Assembly: GCA_021162935.1 (NCBI GenBank)
Contig: JAGGXR010000029.1
Location: 1-64,000 of the forward strand
DNA length: 64,000 nucleotides
Reading direction: 5' to 3'
From: Deltaproteobacteria bacterium
GTDB taxonomy: Bacteria; Myxococcota_A; Polyangia; HGW-17; SLPX01
Shown here: positions 53,165-61,772 of the stretch, piece by piece
Layout of the letters: each line of letters opens with the position of its first letter
How positions within the stretch are numbered: the stretch's first letter is position 1
Program-made: the position numbers and the translations under genes
The notes under the pieces: model-generated
The model's database searches: none
Seen by the model: the letters and a program-made list of their open reading frames with translations, nothing else
What the model was told of the DNA's origin: nothing

Positions 53165-53553
53165 GGTGTTCGTCCGGCGGCCTTCACAAAGCACTGGGCG
53201 AATTTTGAACAACTCGTCTTGTCCAGGCATTTCGCAAGGGCCTTCGATTGGGCATATCGTCCGTGGTGCTTGCGACATTGGGCCTCGATGCGGTCCGTCA
53301 ATCGAGTGGCTTCCTTGACCTTGCGATGTTTCCATTTGGCTGCGAGTTCCTGTCGTGCGGCCAGGGTCAGGGGGCTGGTCGGGGCAGTCATTTGGTCCAG
53401 AAACGTTTCGGCAGGGCCGCCGAGCCGTTCATAAACCTGCGTCTTGCATGTGGCGAGCTTCTTTCCAAGGCGCGCGCAGTCCAGTTGCGGGGTGCAGCCG
53501 AAGAGAAATAGGCCCACTGCGGTCGGGATCCCAATGGAACAAGTGAGTCGCAC
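53161..53553 (-). CDS. Small Cys-rich lipoprotein
   Basis: 130 aa from the GTG at 53553 (GGGAG 7 nt upstream). Lipobox 'LFLFGC', then 'LDCARLGKKLATC', a charged helix and a closing 'CLDKTSCSKFAQC'. Six regularly placed Cys suggest disulfide bonds in the periplasm. Coupled to its paralogue downstream. Confidence 0.6.
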   Translation of the reverse strand: MRLTCSIGIPTAVGLFLFGCTPQLDCARLGKKLATCKTQVYERLGGPAETFLDQMTAPTSPLTLAARQELAAKWKHRKVKEATRLTDRIEAQCRKHHGRYAQSKALAKCLDKTSCSKFAQCFVKAAGRTP

Positions 53554-53565
53554 GTGATGCTCCCG

Positions 53566-53592
53566 TTGAAAGTTTCCTGTGACACGTATAAT
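53566..53592 (+). promoter_or_regulatory. Promoter with perfect -10 for the 53601 gene
   Basis: TTGAAA (53566-53571), 15-bp spacer, TATAAT (53587-53592). The ATG is at 53601, so the predicted start of transcription is within one or two bases of it. Confidence 0.5.
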
Positions 53593-53600
53593 CTTCCGCT

Positions 53601-54941
53601 ATGACCTTGTCAAAGGACAACGCGATCCGTTCCGGCGTGCTTCAGCCGACCTTGGTGGCCGTCGCTCTGAGCCTATGCGTCTGCGTGTCCTGTCAAACCG
53701 CGGCATCGGGCCGCGGCGTCTCCGGCCCTTCGCGCGTCATGCGTCCGATTCATAGCGGCTCGCGGACCGATCGTGCGCCGCGTGTCCGTCCTGCCGTCAC
53801 AAGCCTAGAGCCGGTGCTGTTGGTCGCCGGACGGCCAGGGGCGATTCGTCCGTCCCTCTTGTTTCATCGTGGGCTCGACGCGCTTGCCAAGAATCGACCG
53901 GAACAGGCGCGACGTCTCTTTGATCGCATCGTTGCCCTCTTTCCCTGGTGGCGCAGTGCCCCAGTTGCGCGGTACAATGCCGCTGTGGCCAGTGAGCGTC
54001 TCGGAGCCTTTCTGGATGCAGCTCGTCGCTACCACGTTTATGTCCGGACCAGTCGATCGCCGCGAGATGCGGCGATCGCTCAGCTCCGACGTGGGTACTG
54101 TCTGCTGCGTGCACGCCGTTTTTCCGTTGCGGTCCGTGTCCTCCGAGTGCTGGAGCACCAAGCCGAGTTGGTGCCGAAGGAGCGACTCGAAGCGATTCTC
54201 TATCAGGCTCGGGCCCTGCTGGCGCAGAAGAAGAGCAAGGAAGCTCAAAGCGTGCTGCATCGAGGCCTGTGGCTGACCAAGGTGGCGGCTTCGTCGGCAT
54301 CCGTCAGGCCCTTGGCGGCCCAGGCGGCGTTCCTGCTGGGACGAGCCACGGAAATCGAAATGAACGAGGTGACACTCTCTCCTTGTCACCGGCCTTTTGG
54401 CAGCATCCTGTTCCGCAAGGGGGCCCTGTTGGACCGGGCAAGAAGGCGATACTATCAGGTTTTGGCCTTTGGTGTTCCGGTCTGGTCCTCCTCGGCTCTG
54501 AATCGCGTGGGGATCATGATCGAATCGTTCTATTGGGCCGTCATGAGAGGGCTCTTGCCTCGTTTTTCTCCGATTCTATTCTACGATGGGGCCTCGGGCC
54601 GATGGAAGCACCTCGGGATACAGAAGCAGCGAGCCGTCTACGCGCGGTATATCGTTCGTAGGCTTCGATCCTCGGTCAGAACGGCGCTTTCGATCTATGA
54701 ACATCGGGTCGAGGCAGCGGATCTGGCGCCCAGATGGCTTGCTGCAGCTCGGACTCGGATCCGAACGCTGCACAAGCGCGTCAGGGATCTGCAAGGTTTG
54801 CATTTCGGCGCGGGCCGGATCTGCCCGCAAGAGCCGGATTCGTCGCCTAGGCGGGTGACGCGAGATCCCCTGTGGCCGACCGGTTGCCCGGATCGGTTCG
54901 TGCCGTTTCTGGTTCGCCCTCCCGTGCCGTACGGGGGGTAG
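53601..54941 (+). CDS. Exported TPR protein
   Basis: 446 aa. Signal peptide (~14-31) ends near 'CVCVSC', possibly a lipobox. TPR-like helices over ~85-260 ('LLFHRGLDALAKNRPEQARRLFDRIVAL', 'ILYQARALLAQKKSKEAQSVLHRGL') are followed by a basic helical region and a Pro-rich end. The promoter suggests a leaderless message, as there is no ribosome site before the ATG. Function unknown. Confidence 0.7.
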   Translation: MTLSKDNAIRSGVLQPTLVAVALSLCVCVSCQTAASGRGVSGPSRVMRPIHSGSRTDRAPRVRPAVTSLEPVLLVAGRPGAIRPSLLFHRGLDALAKNRPEQARRLFDRIVALFPWWRSAPVARYNAAVASERLGAFLDAARRYHVYVRTSRSPRDAAIAQLRRGYCLLRARRFSVAVRVLRVLEHQAELVPKERLEAILYQARALLAQKKSKEAQSVLHRGLWLTKVAASSASVRPLAAQAAFLLGRATEIEMNEVTLSPCHRPFGSILFRKGALLDRARRRYYQVLAFGVPVWSSSALNRVGIMIESFYWAVMRGLLPRFSPILFYDGASGRWKHLGIQKQRAVYARYIVRRLRSSVRTALSIYEHRVEAADLAPRWLAAARTRIRTLHKRVRDLQGLHFGAGRICPQEPDSSPRRVTRDPLWPTGCPDRFVPFLVRPPVPYGG

Positions 54942-54947
54942 TCGCGC

Positions 54948-55090
54948 GATCAGAATGGATTTGCCATCTGAAACCGCGATCCATCCCGGCTGGCTTTGTC
55001 GTTCCTCAGTTGGGCCCTGAACCAACCAGTACGCGCCCTCGGCGTTTGGTGTCAGACGGGCGCCTCGGCGCCCCCAAATGGCTTACCCTT
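54948..55090. repeat. Dispersed structured repeat, copy 2
   Basis: Counterpart of 17086-17218, same strand orientation. The hairpin GGGCGCC-tc-GGCGCCC replaces GGACG-cctcct-CGTCC of copy 1. It fills the gap between the convergent TPR gene and the Ca/Na antiporter gene. Confidence 0.7.
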
Positions 55091-55104
55091 TTTGAATAGC
55101 CGAC

Positions 55105-56115
55105 TTAGGGTGCCACGGTACCCAGGTGGCCGGTGAAGAGCAGACCGAGGTATCCAAAATAAAGGATCAGCAGGAGGGCCCCCTCGGATCGACTCAACCG
55201 GGATCCCGTTCGCATGAGTGGCAGCAAGAGCGTGGAGATGATCACGACGGCGGGAAAGTCGAAGGTCAGTTGCCGATTGGCAACCGGGATGGGGCTGATC
55301 AGGGCAGCAGTGCCGGCGATAGCCAGTACGTTCATAATGTTGGATCCAACGATGTTTCCGATACAGAGGTCCGTTTCTCTGCGAAGGGCGGCCACGACGG
55401 ACGTGGCGAGTTCAGGCAGAGATGTGCCCAGTGCGACGAGGCTGAAGCCGATGATCTCCTGGGATATGCCGAGGCGACCGGCGATCATGACGGCTCCGCG
55501 GACGAGTGCCTCAGCGCCCACTACGAGGGTGATGGTGCCTACAAGGACCCACAAGGAAGCTCTCCGGGGAGATCGTTTGTTTGGCGCCGTGAGACTGAGC
55601 TGGCTTTCGGACCCGTCTAGAGTAGGTTCAGGAAGGGACGATTTCGCGAGCGCCGATTCCCGTCGTGCTTTTCTCCAGTAGGCGAACATGAGGAGGGGCA
55701 CGGATCCAAGTAGGAGGCCGCCGTCCAACCGGCTGACCGTACCGCTGCTGGCCATCCAGTACAACCAGGTGATAGATAGGACGAGGGCGGGCAGTTCGGT
55801 GCGGAACAGGGACAGGGTCACCTGGAGGGGGACGATGAGCGCGCTGATGCCCAAAATGAGGCCGATATTCGAAAGATTGCTGCCCAGAATGTTTCCGAGC
55901 ACGAGCCCGGATTGGTTTTGGACGGACGCGACGATGGAAACCAGGAGCTCGGGGCTCGACGTCCCAAACGCGACGACTGTGATCCCGATGACGAAAGGCC
56001 GGACGCCAAATGCCATGGCGAGATCCGACGCGCCGTCCACGAGCCATTCCGCTCCATAGTACAGGAACGCAAGACCGATGCCCACCAGGGCCGATGCAAT
56101 GAGATATGCTGCCAT
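55105..56115 (-). CDS. Calcium/sodium antiporter (YrbG family)
   Basis: 336 aa with ten hydrophobic helices in two homologous halves. Each half carries an alpha-repeat: 'GTSSPELLVS' plus 'LGNILGSNLSNIGL', and 'GTSLPELATS' plus 'IGNIVGSNIMNVLA', the ion-coordinating Glu and Asn signatures of the CaCA superfamily. A polar loop of ~50 residues separates the halves. It exports Ca2+ in exchange for Na+ (or H+). Confidence 0.94.
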   Translation of the reverse strand: MAAYLIASALVGIGLAFLYYGAEWLVDGASDLAMAFGVRPFVIGITVVAFGTSSPELLVSIVASVQNQSGLVLGNILGSNLSNIGLILGISALIVPLQVTLSLFRTELPALVLSITWLYWMASSGTVSRLDGGLLLGSVPLLMFAYWRKARRESALAKSSLPEPTLDGSESQLSLTAPNKRSPRRASLWVLVGTITLVVGAEALVRGAVMIAGRLGISQEIIGFSLVALGTSLPELATSVVAALRRETDLCIGNIVGSNIMNVLAIAGTAALISPIPVANRQLTFDFPAVVIISTLLLPLMRTGSRLSRSEGALLLILYFGYLGLLFTGHLGTVAP

Positions 56116-56302
56116 GGTTGCTTCCAGGTTTAATCTGACTCTTGTACGCGATTTCGAATCGAAAAGGAACCACCCAGATGGCTAGAGAGCCGATCTCCCT
56201 TTGCAAGCGCGGAACGGGGCTTGTACCAGCAAGAAATGGGCCGGGTTTCTAACTGCGGAAAAAAACACGAAAAAACGACCGGTATGGCAGCTCCAAAATT
56301 GC

Positions 56303-56331
56303 TTGACAGGTGGACACGACTTGTTTATATA
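56303..56331 (+). promoter_or_regulatory. Strong sigma-70 promoter of the tRNA-tuf operon
   Basis: TTGACA (56303-56308), 17-bp spacer, TATATA (56326-56331), 79 bp upstream of the first tRNA. The preceding 56116-56302 shows no gene. Confidence 0.8.
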
Positions 56332-56409
56332 GCTGCGTTCTCGCCCGTCTCGAAAAAACAAGGCGACGTTTCTTTTGACGAAAAGAGACTGAATGCTCGA
56401 GACATGGTG

Positions 56410-56482
56410 GGCTGGCGTAGCTCAATCGGTAGAGCAGCTGATTTGTAATCAGCAGGTTGCGGGTTCGAGTCCCATCGCCAGC
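56410..56482 (+). tRNA. tRNA-Thr (anticodon TGT)
   Basis: 73 nt; acceptor GCTGGCG/CGCCAGC, anticodon loop TTTGTAA, T arm CGGGTTCGAGTCCCA. No encoded CCA. First of four tRNAs before tuf. Confidence 0.96.
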
Positions 56483-56573
56483 TCCTCGCGGCAGCGTGCC
56501 GATTATTGTTGACTTTTTGGTTGACGAAGGAGTTTTTTTGAGCCAGTACACACGCGGTCGATAAAGACCCCTT

Positions 56574-56656
<83 letters not shown>

Positions 56657-56692
56657 CAGAGGCGACGGACGAAAGGCCGTCGCGTGGGCAAA

Positions 56693-56765
56693 GCGGGAAT
56701 AGCTCAGTTGGTAGAGCATCAGCCTTCCAAGCTGAGGGTCGCGGGTTCGAGCCCCGTTTCCCGCT
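56693..56765 (+). tRNA. tRNA-Gly (anticodon TCC)
   Basis: 73 nt; acceptor GCGGGAA/TTCCCGC, anticodon loop CTTCCAA, T arm CGGGTTCGAGCCCCG. No encoded CCA. Confidence 0.96.
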
Positions 56766-56778
56766 CTGGTTGAGCGGC

Positions 56779-56851
56779 GCCCACGTAGCTCAGGTGGTAG
56801 AGCGTCTCCTTGGTAAGGAGGAGGTCACCGGTTCAAATCCGGTCGTGGGCT
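56779..56851 (+). tRNA. tRNA-Thr (anticodon GGT)
   Basis: 73 nt; acceptor GCCCACG/CGTGGGC, anticodon loop TTGGTAA, T arm CCGGTTCAAATCCGG. It lies 50 bp before tuf. Confidence 0.96.
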
Positions 56852-56901
56852 CACGTTGGAGGAAGGCCCCTTGATTCGCCCCTGGTGGGCAGGAGGACAA
56901 G

Positions 56902-58086
<1,185 letters not shown>

Positions 58087-58116
58087 TGAGGGCGTAGTCC
58101 CCAAGGAGTTTCGGTC

Positions 58117-58272
58117 ATGGCAAACCGGATCATCATCACGCTGGAATGCAGTCAGTGCAAGCAACGGAACTACACGACGACGAAGAACAAGCGCCGGACC
58201 CCGGATCGGCTGGAGATGAACAAGTACTGCCCGTTTTGCAGGAAGCATACTCCCCACAAGGAGACACGGTAA
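58117..58272 (+). CDS. rpmG: 50S ribosomal protein L33
   Basis: 51 aa, zinc-ribbon (C+) form with 'CSQC' and 'CPFC' ligands and '[17 protein letters not shown]'. Ribosome site AAGGAG at 58103-58108. Its place between tuf and tRNA-Trp/secE is conserved in many bacteria. Confidence 0.95.
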   Translation: MANRIIITLECSQCKQRNYTTTKNKRRTPDRLEMNKYCPFCRKHTPHKETR

Positions 58273-58287
58273 GAAAAAATGATGGTG

Positions 58288-58310
58288 ACCCGGAGCGGTT
58301 GGCTCCGGGT
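58288..58310 (+). other. Hairpin between rpmG and tRNA-Trp
   Basis: 9-bp stem ACCCGGAGC/GCTCCGGGT with a 5-nt loop and no T-run. It could be an RNA-processing signal that releases the tRNA. Confidence 0.4.
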
Positions 58311-58316
58311 CCTTCT

Positions 58317-58390
58317 AGGGTAGTAGCTCGAATTGGTAGAGCGGCGGATTCCAAATCCGTAGGCTGGGGGTTCGAGTCCCTCCTACCCTG
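58317..58390 (+). tRNA. tRNA-Trp (anticodon CCA)
   Basis: 74 nt; acceptor AGGGTAG/CTACCCT, anticodon loop TTCCAAA, discriminator G. The next three bases are CCA (58391-58393), so the 3' CCA may be encoded, unlike in the other tRNAs here. Confidence 0.96.
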
Positions 58391-58404
58391 CCAGAGGTTG
58401 GTAT

Positions 58405-58761
58405 ATGGGCGAGCGCAAGTACGTACATTTGATGTTCCTGACGGGCGGCATGGTGCTGGCCTATGTGCTGATTCAGGCCACGGACTGGATCTGGGGCTTC
58501 TTTTACAAGCCAGAGGCCATGAAGGTCTTTTTGACGGCGATCGTGCTGGCTGGCGGGTCTACGTATGCGCTGTGGCGCTCGGAACGAGTGTTTCAGCTTG
58601 CGTCCGAGGTGGTGGCCGAACTGCGGAAAGTGACTTGGCCGACGAGGAAGGAAACCTCACAGGCTGCAGTGGTCGTGATCGTTCTCGTGATCATCGTGGC
58701 GATTATTCTAGGCGTCTTCGATCTGTTTTGGTCCTGGGCGACGAATCTGATATTGACGTGA
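58405..58761 (+). CDS. secE: Protein translocase subunit SecE
   Basis: 118 aa with three membrane helices (the longer, E. coli-like form), and the conserved cytoplasmic amphipathic segment 'ELRKVTWPTRKET' before the last helix. It clamps SecY in the Sec translocon. Confidence 0.96.
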   Translation: MGERKYVHLMFLTGGMVLAYVLIQATDWIWGFFYKPEAMKVFLTAIVLAGGSTYALWRSERVFQLASEVVAELRKVTWPTRKETSQAAVVVIVLVIIVAIILGVFDLFWSWATNLILT

Positions 58762-58782
58762 GCCGGAGTTGGGAGTCCAGCG

Positions 58783-59316
58783 ATGTCTGCTGAAATGAAG
58801 TGGTATGTGGTCCACACGTACTCCGGTCACGAGAATCGGGCGAAATATTCTCTGGCTGAACGGATCAAGGCAGCCGGTCTTCAGGACTATTTCGGTGAGA
58901 TTCTTCTTCCCACCGAAAGCGTGGTGGAGGTCCGTAAAGGACAAAAACGCACGTCGTCGAGGCGGTTCTATCCGGGCTACCTTTTCGTGCAGATGATACT
59001 CAATAAGGAGACTTGGCACCTGGTCAAGGCGACTCCGAAGATCACGGGGTTCTTGGGTGGTCAGAACCCGAGCCCCGTGCCCGAACGTGAGATCACCAAG
59101 ATTACGGAGCAGGTGGCCGAAGGCACGGCGAGACCGCAGGCCAAAATTTCTTTGGAAGAAAATGACAGTGTTCGGGTCACCGACGGCCCGTTTTCCGGTT
59201 TTTCGGGCGTGGTCGAAAAGGTGATGCCCGAGAAGCAAAAGGTGCGGGTGCTCGTGTCCATCTTTGGTCGTTCGGCACCCGTGGAATTGGACTTTGTGCA
59301 GGTCGAGAAGGCTTGA
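58783..59316 (+). CDS. nusG: Transcription termination/antitermination protein NusG
   Basis: 177 aa. NGN domain ('[19 protein letters not shown]', '[10 protein letters not shown]', '[10 protein letters not shown]') and C-terminal KOW ('[20 protein letters not shown]'). It binds RNA polymerase and couples to Rho or ribosomal S10. Confidence 0.98.
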   Translation: MSAEMKWYVVHTYSGHENRAKYSLAERIKAAGLQDYFGEILLPTESVVEVRKGQKRTSSRRFYPGYLFVQMILNKETWHLVKATPKITGFLGGQNPSPVPEREITKITEQVAEGTARPQAKISLEENDSVRVTDGPFSGFSGVVEKVMPEKQKVRVLVSIFGRSAPVELDFVQVEKA

Positions 59317-59329
59317 AGGATTCGTTGCC

Positions 59330-59770
59330 ATGAAAAAGGTCATTGGGCTCATCAAATTGCAACTCCCAGCCGGCAAAGCGACACCGTCGCCTCCGGTTGG
59401 GCCGGCGCTGGGTCAGCACGGCGTCAATATCATGGAGTTCTGCAAGAGTTACAACGCCAAGACGCAGGGTCAGGAAGGCATGATCCTGCCGGTGTTGATC
59501 ACCGTGTATGCAGACAGGTCCTTTTCGTACGTCATCAAGACACCGCCGGCCTCTATCCTTCTGAAGAAGGAAGCGGGCTTGTCCACGGAGAAGAAGCCTG
59601 GATCTGGTTCGGCTGAGCCGAACCGAAACAAGGTGGGTCGGGTGACCAAGGACCAAGTTCGGAAAATCGCCGAGATCAAAAAGCCGGATCTGAACGCGAC
59701 GGATATCGAAGCCGCCATGCGTATCATCGAGGGTTCTGCGCGATCGATGGGGATCGACGTCATCGACTGA
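59330..59770 (+). CDS. rplK: 50S ribosomal protein L11
   Basis: 146 aa from the ATG at 59330, 13 bp after nusG. '[22 protein letters not shown]' and the C-terminal RNA-binding domain are conserved. It forms the GTPase-associated centre with L10/L12. The 20-residue upstream frame extension is not used. Confidence 0.97.
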   Translation: MKKVIGLIKLQLPAGKATPSPPVGPALGQHGVNIMEFCKSYNAKTQGQEGMILPVLITVYADRSFSYVIKTPPASILLKKEAGLSTEKKPGSGSAEPNRNKVGRVTKDQVRKIAEIKKPDLNATDIEAAMRIIEGSARSMGIDVID

Positions 59771-59845
59771 GACGATCCAGGATGACCACGTTTCTGTGGG
59801 AGACGGTCGAGGCCATGCCGACGATCGTCGAAAGGAGTTTCGCAC

Positions 59846-60556
59846 ATGCCTAAGCACGGTAAGAAGTATGAGAAGGTCCGCAGTGACGTGGACCGAGCAA
59901 CGAAGTACACGCTGGAGGCAGCGGCCGAACTGGTGCCCAAGACAGCCGTGGCCAAGTTCGACGAAAGCGTCGAGATTGCTGCCAGGCTCGGGGTGAATCC
60001 CAGGCACGCCGATCAGATGGTCCGCGGCGCGGTGGTCTTACCCCACGGCACGGGCAAGAAGGTCCGTGTCCTCGTCTTCGCCAAGGGCGACAAGGCCGTC
60101 GAGGCCAAGGAGGCGGGAGCCGACTTCGTCGGGGCCGAGGATGTCGTGGAGCGGATCCAAAAGGAGAACTGGCTGGATTTCGACAAGACCGTGGCAACTC
60201 CCGACATGATGGCGATGGTCGGCCGGCTGGGCCGCATCCTGGGTGTTCGAGGTCTCATGCCGAACCCGAAGGTGGGCACGGTCACGTTTGACGTGGCGCG
60301 GGCAGTTCAGGAACTCAAAGCCGGGCGCGTGGATTTTCGGGTCGACAAGGCGGGGATCGTACATGCCGCCATCGGGAAGGTGTCCTTTGGGTCCGAGAAG
60401 CTCAAGGAAAATGCCACCGCCTTCCTGGAGGACCTGTTGAAGAGAAAGCCACAGAGCACAAAAGGGGCCTATTTCAAGAGCATCACCCTGTCGACAACCA
60501 TGGGGCCTGGCGTGAAGATCGACCCGGTGGATGTGCTGGCCACGCTTGCTGGCTGA
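59846..60556 (+). CDS. rplA: 50S ribosomal protein L1
   Basis: 236 aa. '[30 protein letters not shown]' region, '[10 protein letters not shown]' and '[22 protein letters not shown]' identify L1. It binds 23S rRNA at the E site and often represses its own operon. A strong AAGGAG precedes the ATG. Confidence 0.98.
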   Translation: MPKHGKKYEKVRSDVDRATKYTLEAAAELVPKTAVAKFDESVEIAARLGVNPRHADQMVRGAVVLPHGTGKKVRVLVFAKGDKAVEAKEAGADFVGAEDVVERIQKENWLDFDKTVATPDMMAMVGRLGRILGVRGLMPNPKVGTVTFDVARAVQELKAGRVDFRVDKAGIVHAAIGKVSFGSEKLKENATAFLEDLLKRKPQSTKGAYFKSITLSTTMGPGVKIDPVDVLATLAG

Positions 60557-60608
60557 CGGTTATCAGGCTGGGGTTCTGTGAGGACCCACAGCCGTTGAGA
60601 GGCGAGAC

Positions 60609-61124
60609 ATGAACAGGACGCAAAAGGAACAATCGGTCGAGAGTCTCCGGCAGGAGTTGGGTGGGGTGGAAGCCCTGTACCTGGCAGACTATCGTGGCTT
60701 GACCGTTGAACAGGTGAATGAGCTTCGTTCGGCGTTCAAGGCCAAGGGCTGCTCGTATGCAGTCGTGAAGAATACGCTCCTCAAACGGGCCATCGAAGGC
60801 ACGCCACTCGAAGAGGTGAGCCCCCTTCTCGAAGGGCCGACAGCCATCGCCTATTCGGCGGAGGATCCGCTCGTGCCGGCGAAGTTGCTTGCGAAGTTTG
60901 CCAAGAGCTTTGCCCCGCTGGAGATCAAGGGAGCGTTCTTCGAAGGGTTCCGCAGCGGCCCGGACGTGGTGGCCCTGTCGAAGATGCCAGGCAAGGACGA
61001 ATTGCGGTCCACGGTGCTGGCGACCATGCTGGCGGTACCGCAGGGGCTGCTTCGGCTTTTCCTGGCGGCTCCACAACGATTGCTGTTGGTGCTCATGGCC
61101 CGGCAGCGTGAACTGGAAGGATAG
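60609..61124 (+). CDS. rplJ: 50S ribosomal protein L10
   Basis: 171 aa. 'LADYRGLTVEQVNELR', 'VVKNTLLKRAI' and the C-terminal helix that binds L7/L12 dimers are present. The 52-bp leader contains CTGTG/CACAG, too little to call a full L10 leader. Confidence 0.97.
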   Translation: MNRTQKEQSVESLRQELGGVEALYLADYRGLTVEQVNELRSAFKAKGCSYAVVKNTLLKRAIEGTPLEEVSPLLEGPTAIAYSAEDPLVPAKLLAKFAKSFAPLEIKGAFFEGFRSGPDVVALSKMPGKDELRSTVLATMLAVPQGLLRLFLAAPQRLLLVLMARQRELEG

Positions 61125-61227
61125 TCGGCATTTGGCCGGCATGAGCACGAAACCTAAGTGTTCGGAGACGAACTGAATCGAGCAAGAGATACGGGACGAC
61201 GCGATGTTGTCCGAGGAGGCAGGCGAG

Positions 61228-61602
61228 ATGTCTATCACAGAAGAACAAGTCATCGAATACCTCAGCAGCATGAAGGTCATGGACCTTGCAGCATTGGTGA
61301 AGAAGCTGGAGGAAACCTGGGGCGTGGAGGCTGCGCCTGTGGCCGTGGCGGCCGCGCCAGCAGCCGGAGCCGGTGAGGCGGCCGTGGAGCAGACGGAATT
61401 CGACGTCATCCTCAAGGACGTCGGAAGCCAGAAGATCAAGGTCATCAAGGCGGTCCGCGAGGTGACGAACATGGGCCTCAAGGAAGCCAAAGAGATGGTC
61501 GAGAGCGCCCCCAAGGCCGTCAAGGAAGCTGTGTCCAAGGAAGAGGCCGAAGAGGTTAAGAAAAAGATCGAGGAATCCGGAGCCACCGTCGAGATTAAGT
61601 AG
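61228..61602 (+). CDS. rplL: 50S ribosomal protein L7/L12
   Basis: 124 aa from the ATG at 61228 (GGAGG 11 nt upstream). N-terminal dimerisation helix pair, Ala-rich hinge (~38-55), and C-terminal domain with '[24 protein letters not shown]'. It forms the flexible stalk that recruits translation factors. Confidence 0.98.
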   Translation: MSITEEQVIEYLSSMKVMDLAALVKKLEETWGVEAAPVAVAAAPAAGAGEAAVEQTEFDVILKDVGSQKIKVIKAVREVTNMGLKEAKEMVESAPKAVKEAVSKEEAEEVKKKIEESGATVEIK

Positions 61603-61669
61603 CGCTGTGGCCGCATGGGCATGTCTGCGGCGGGCAGCGACGCAAAGGCAAAACCATCGCCCTGAAGAG

Positions 61670-61716
61670 GCGGCGCCCGGGCTGGTCTGTCCTGGACCTG
61701 GCTGGACGCCGCTTTT
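61670..61716 (+). terminator. Attenuator-like hairpin between rplL and rpoB
   Basis: GCGGCG (61670-61675) pairs with CGCCGC (61707-61712) around a 31-nt loop, followed by TTTTG. A partial terminator here would lower rpoB relative to the ribosomal genes, as in enterobacteria. Confidence 0.55.
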
Positions 61717-61772
61717 GTATTCCGCAGAGCCGGCCTAAGTCGGCTCGGTGAGGCAGCAAGGAGAGGTTCGCC

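Noticed and set aside
60483-61622. 379-codon minus-strand frame under rplJ-rplL
   Set aside because: Antisense to two highly conserved ribosomal protein genes.
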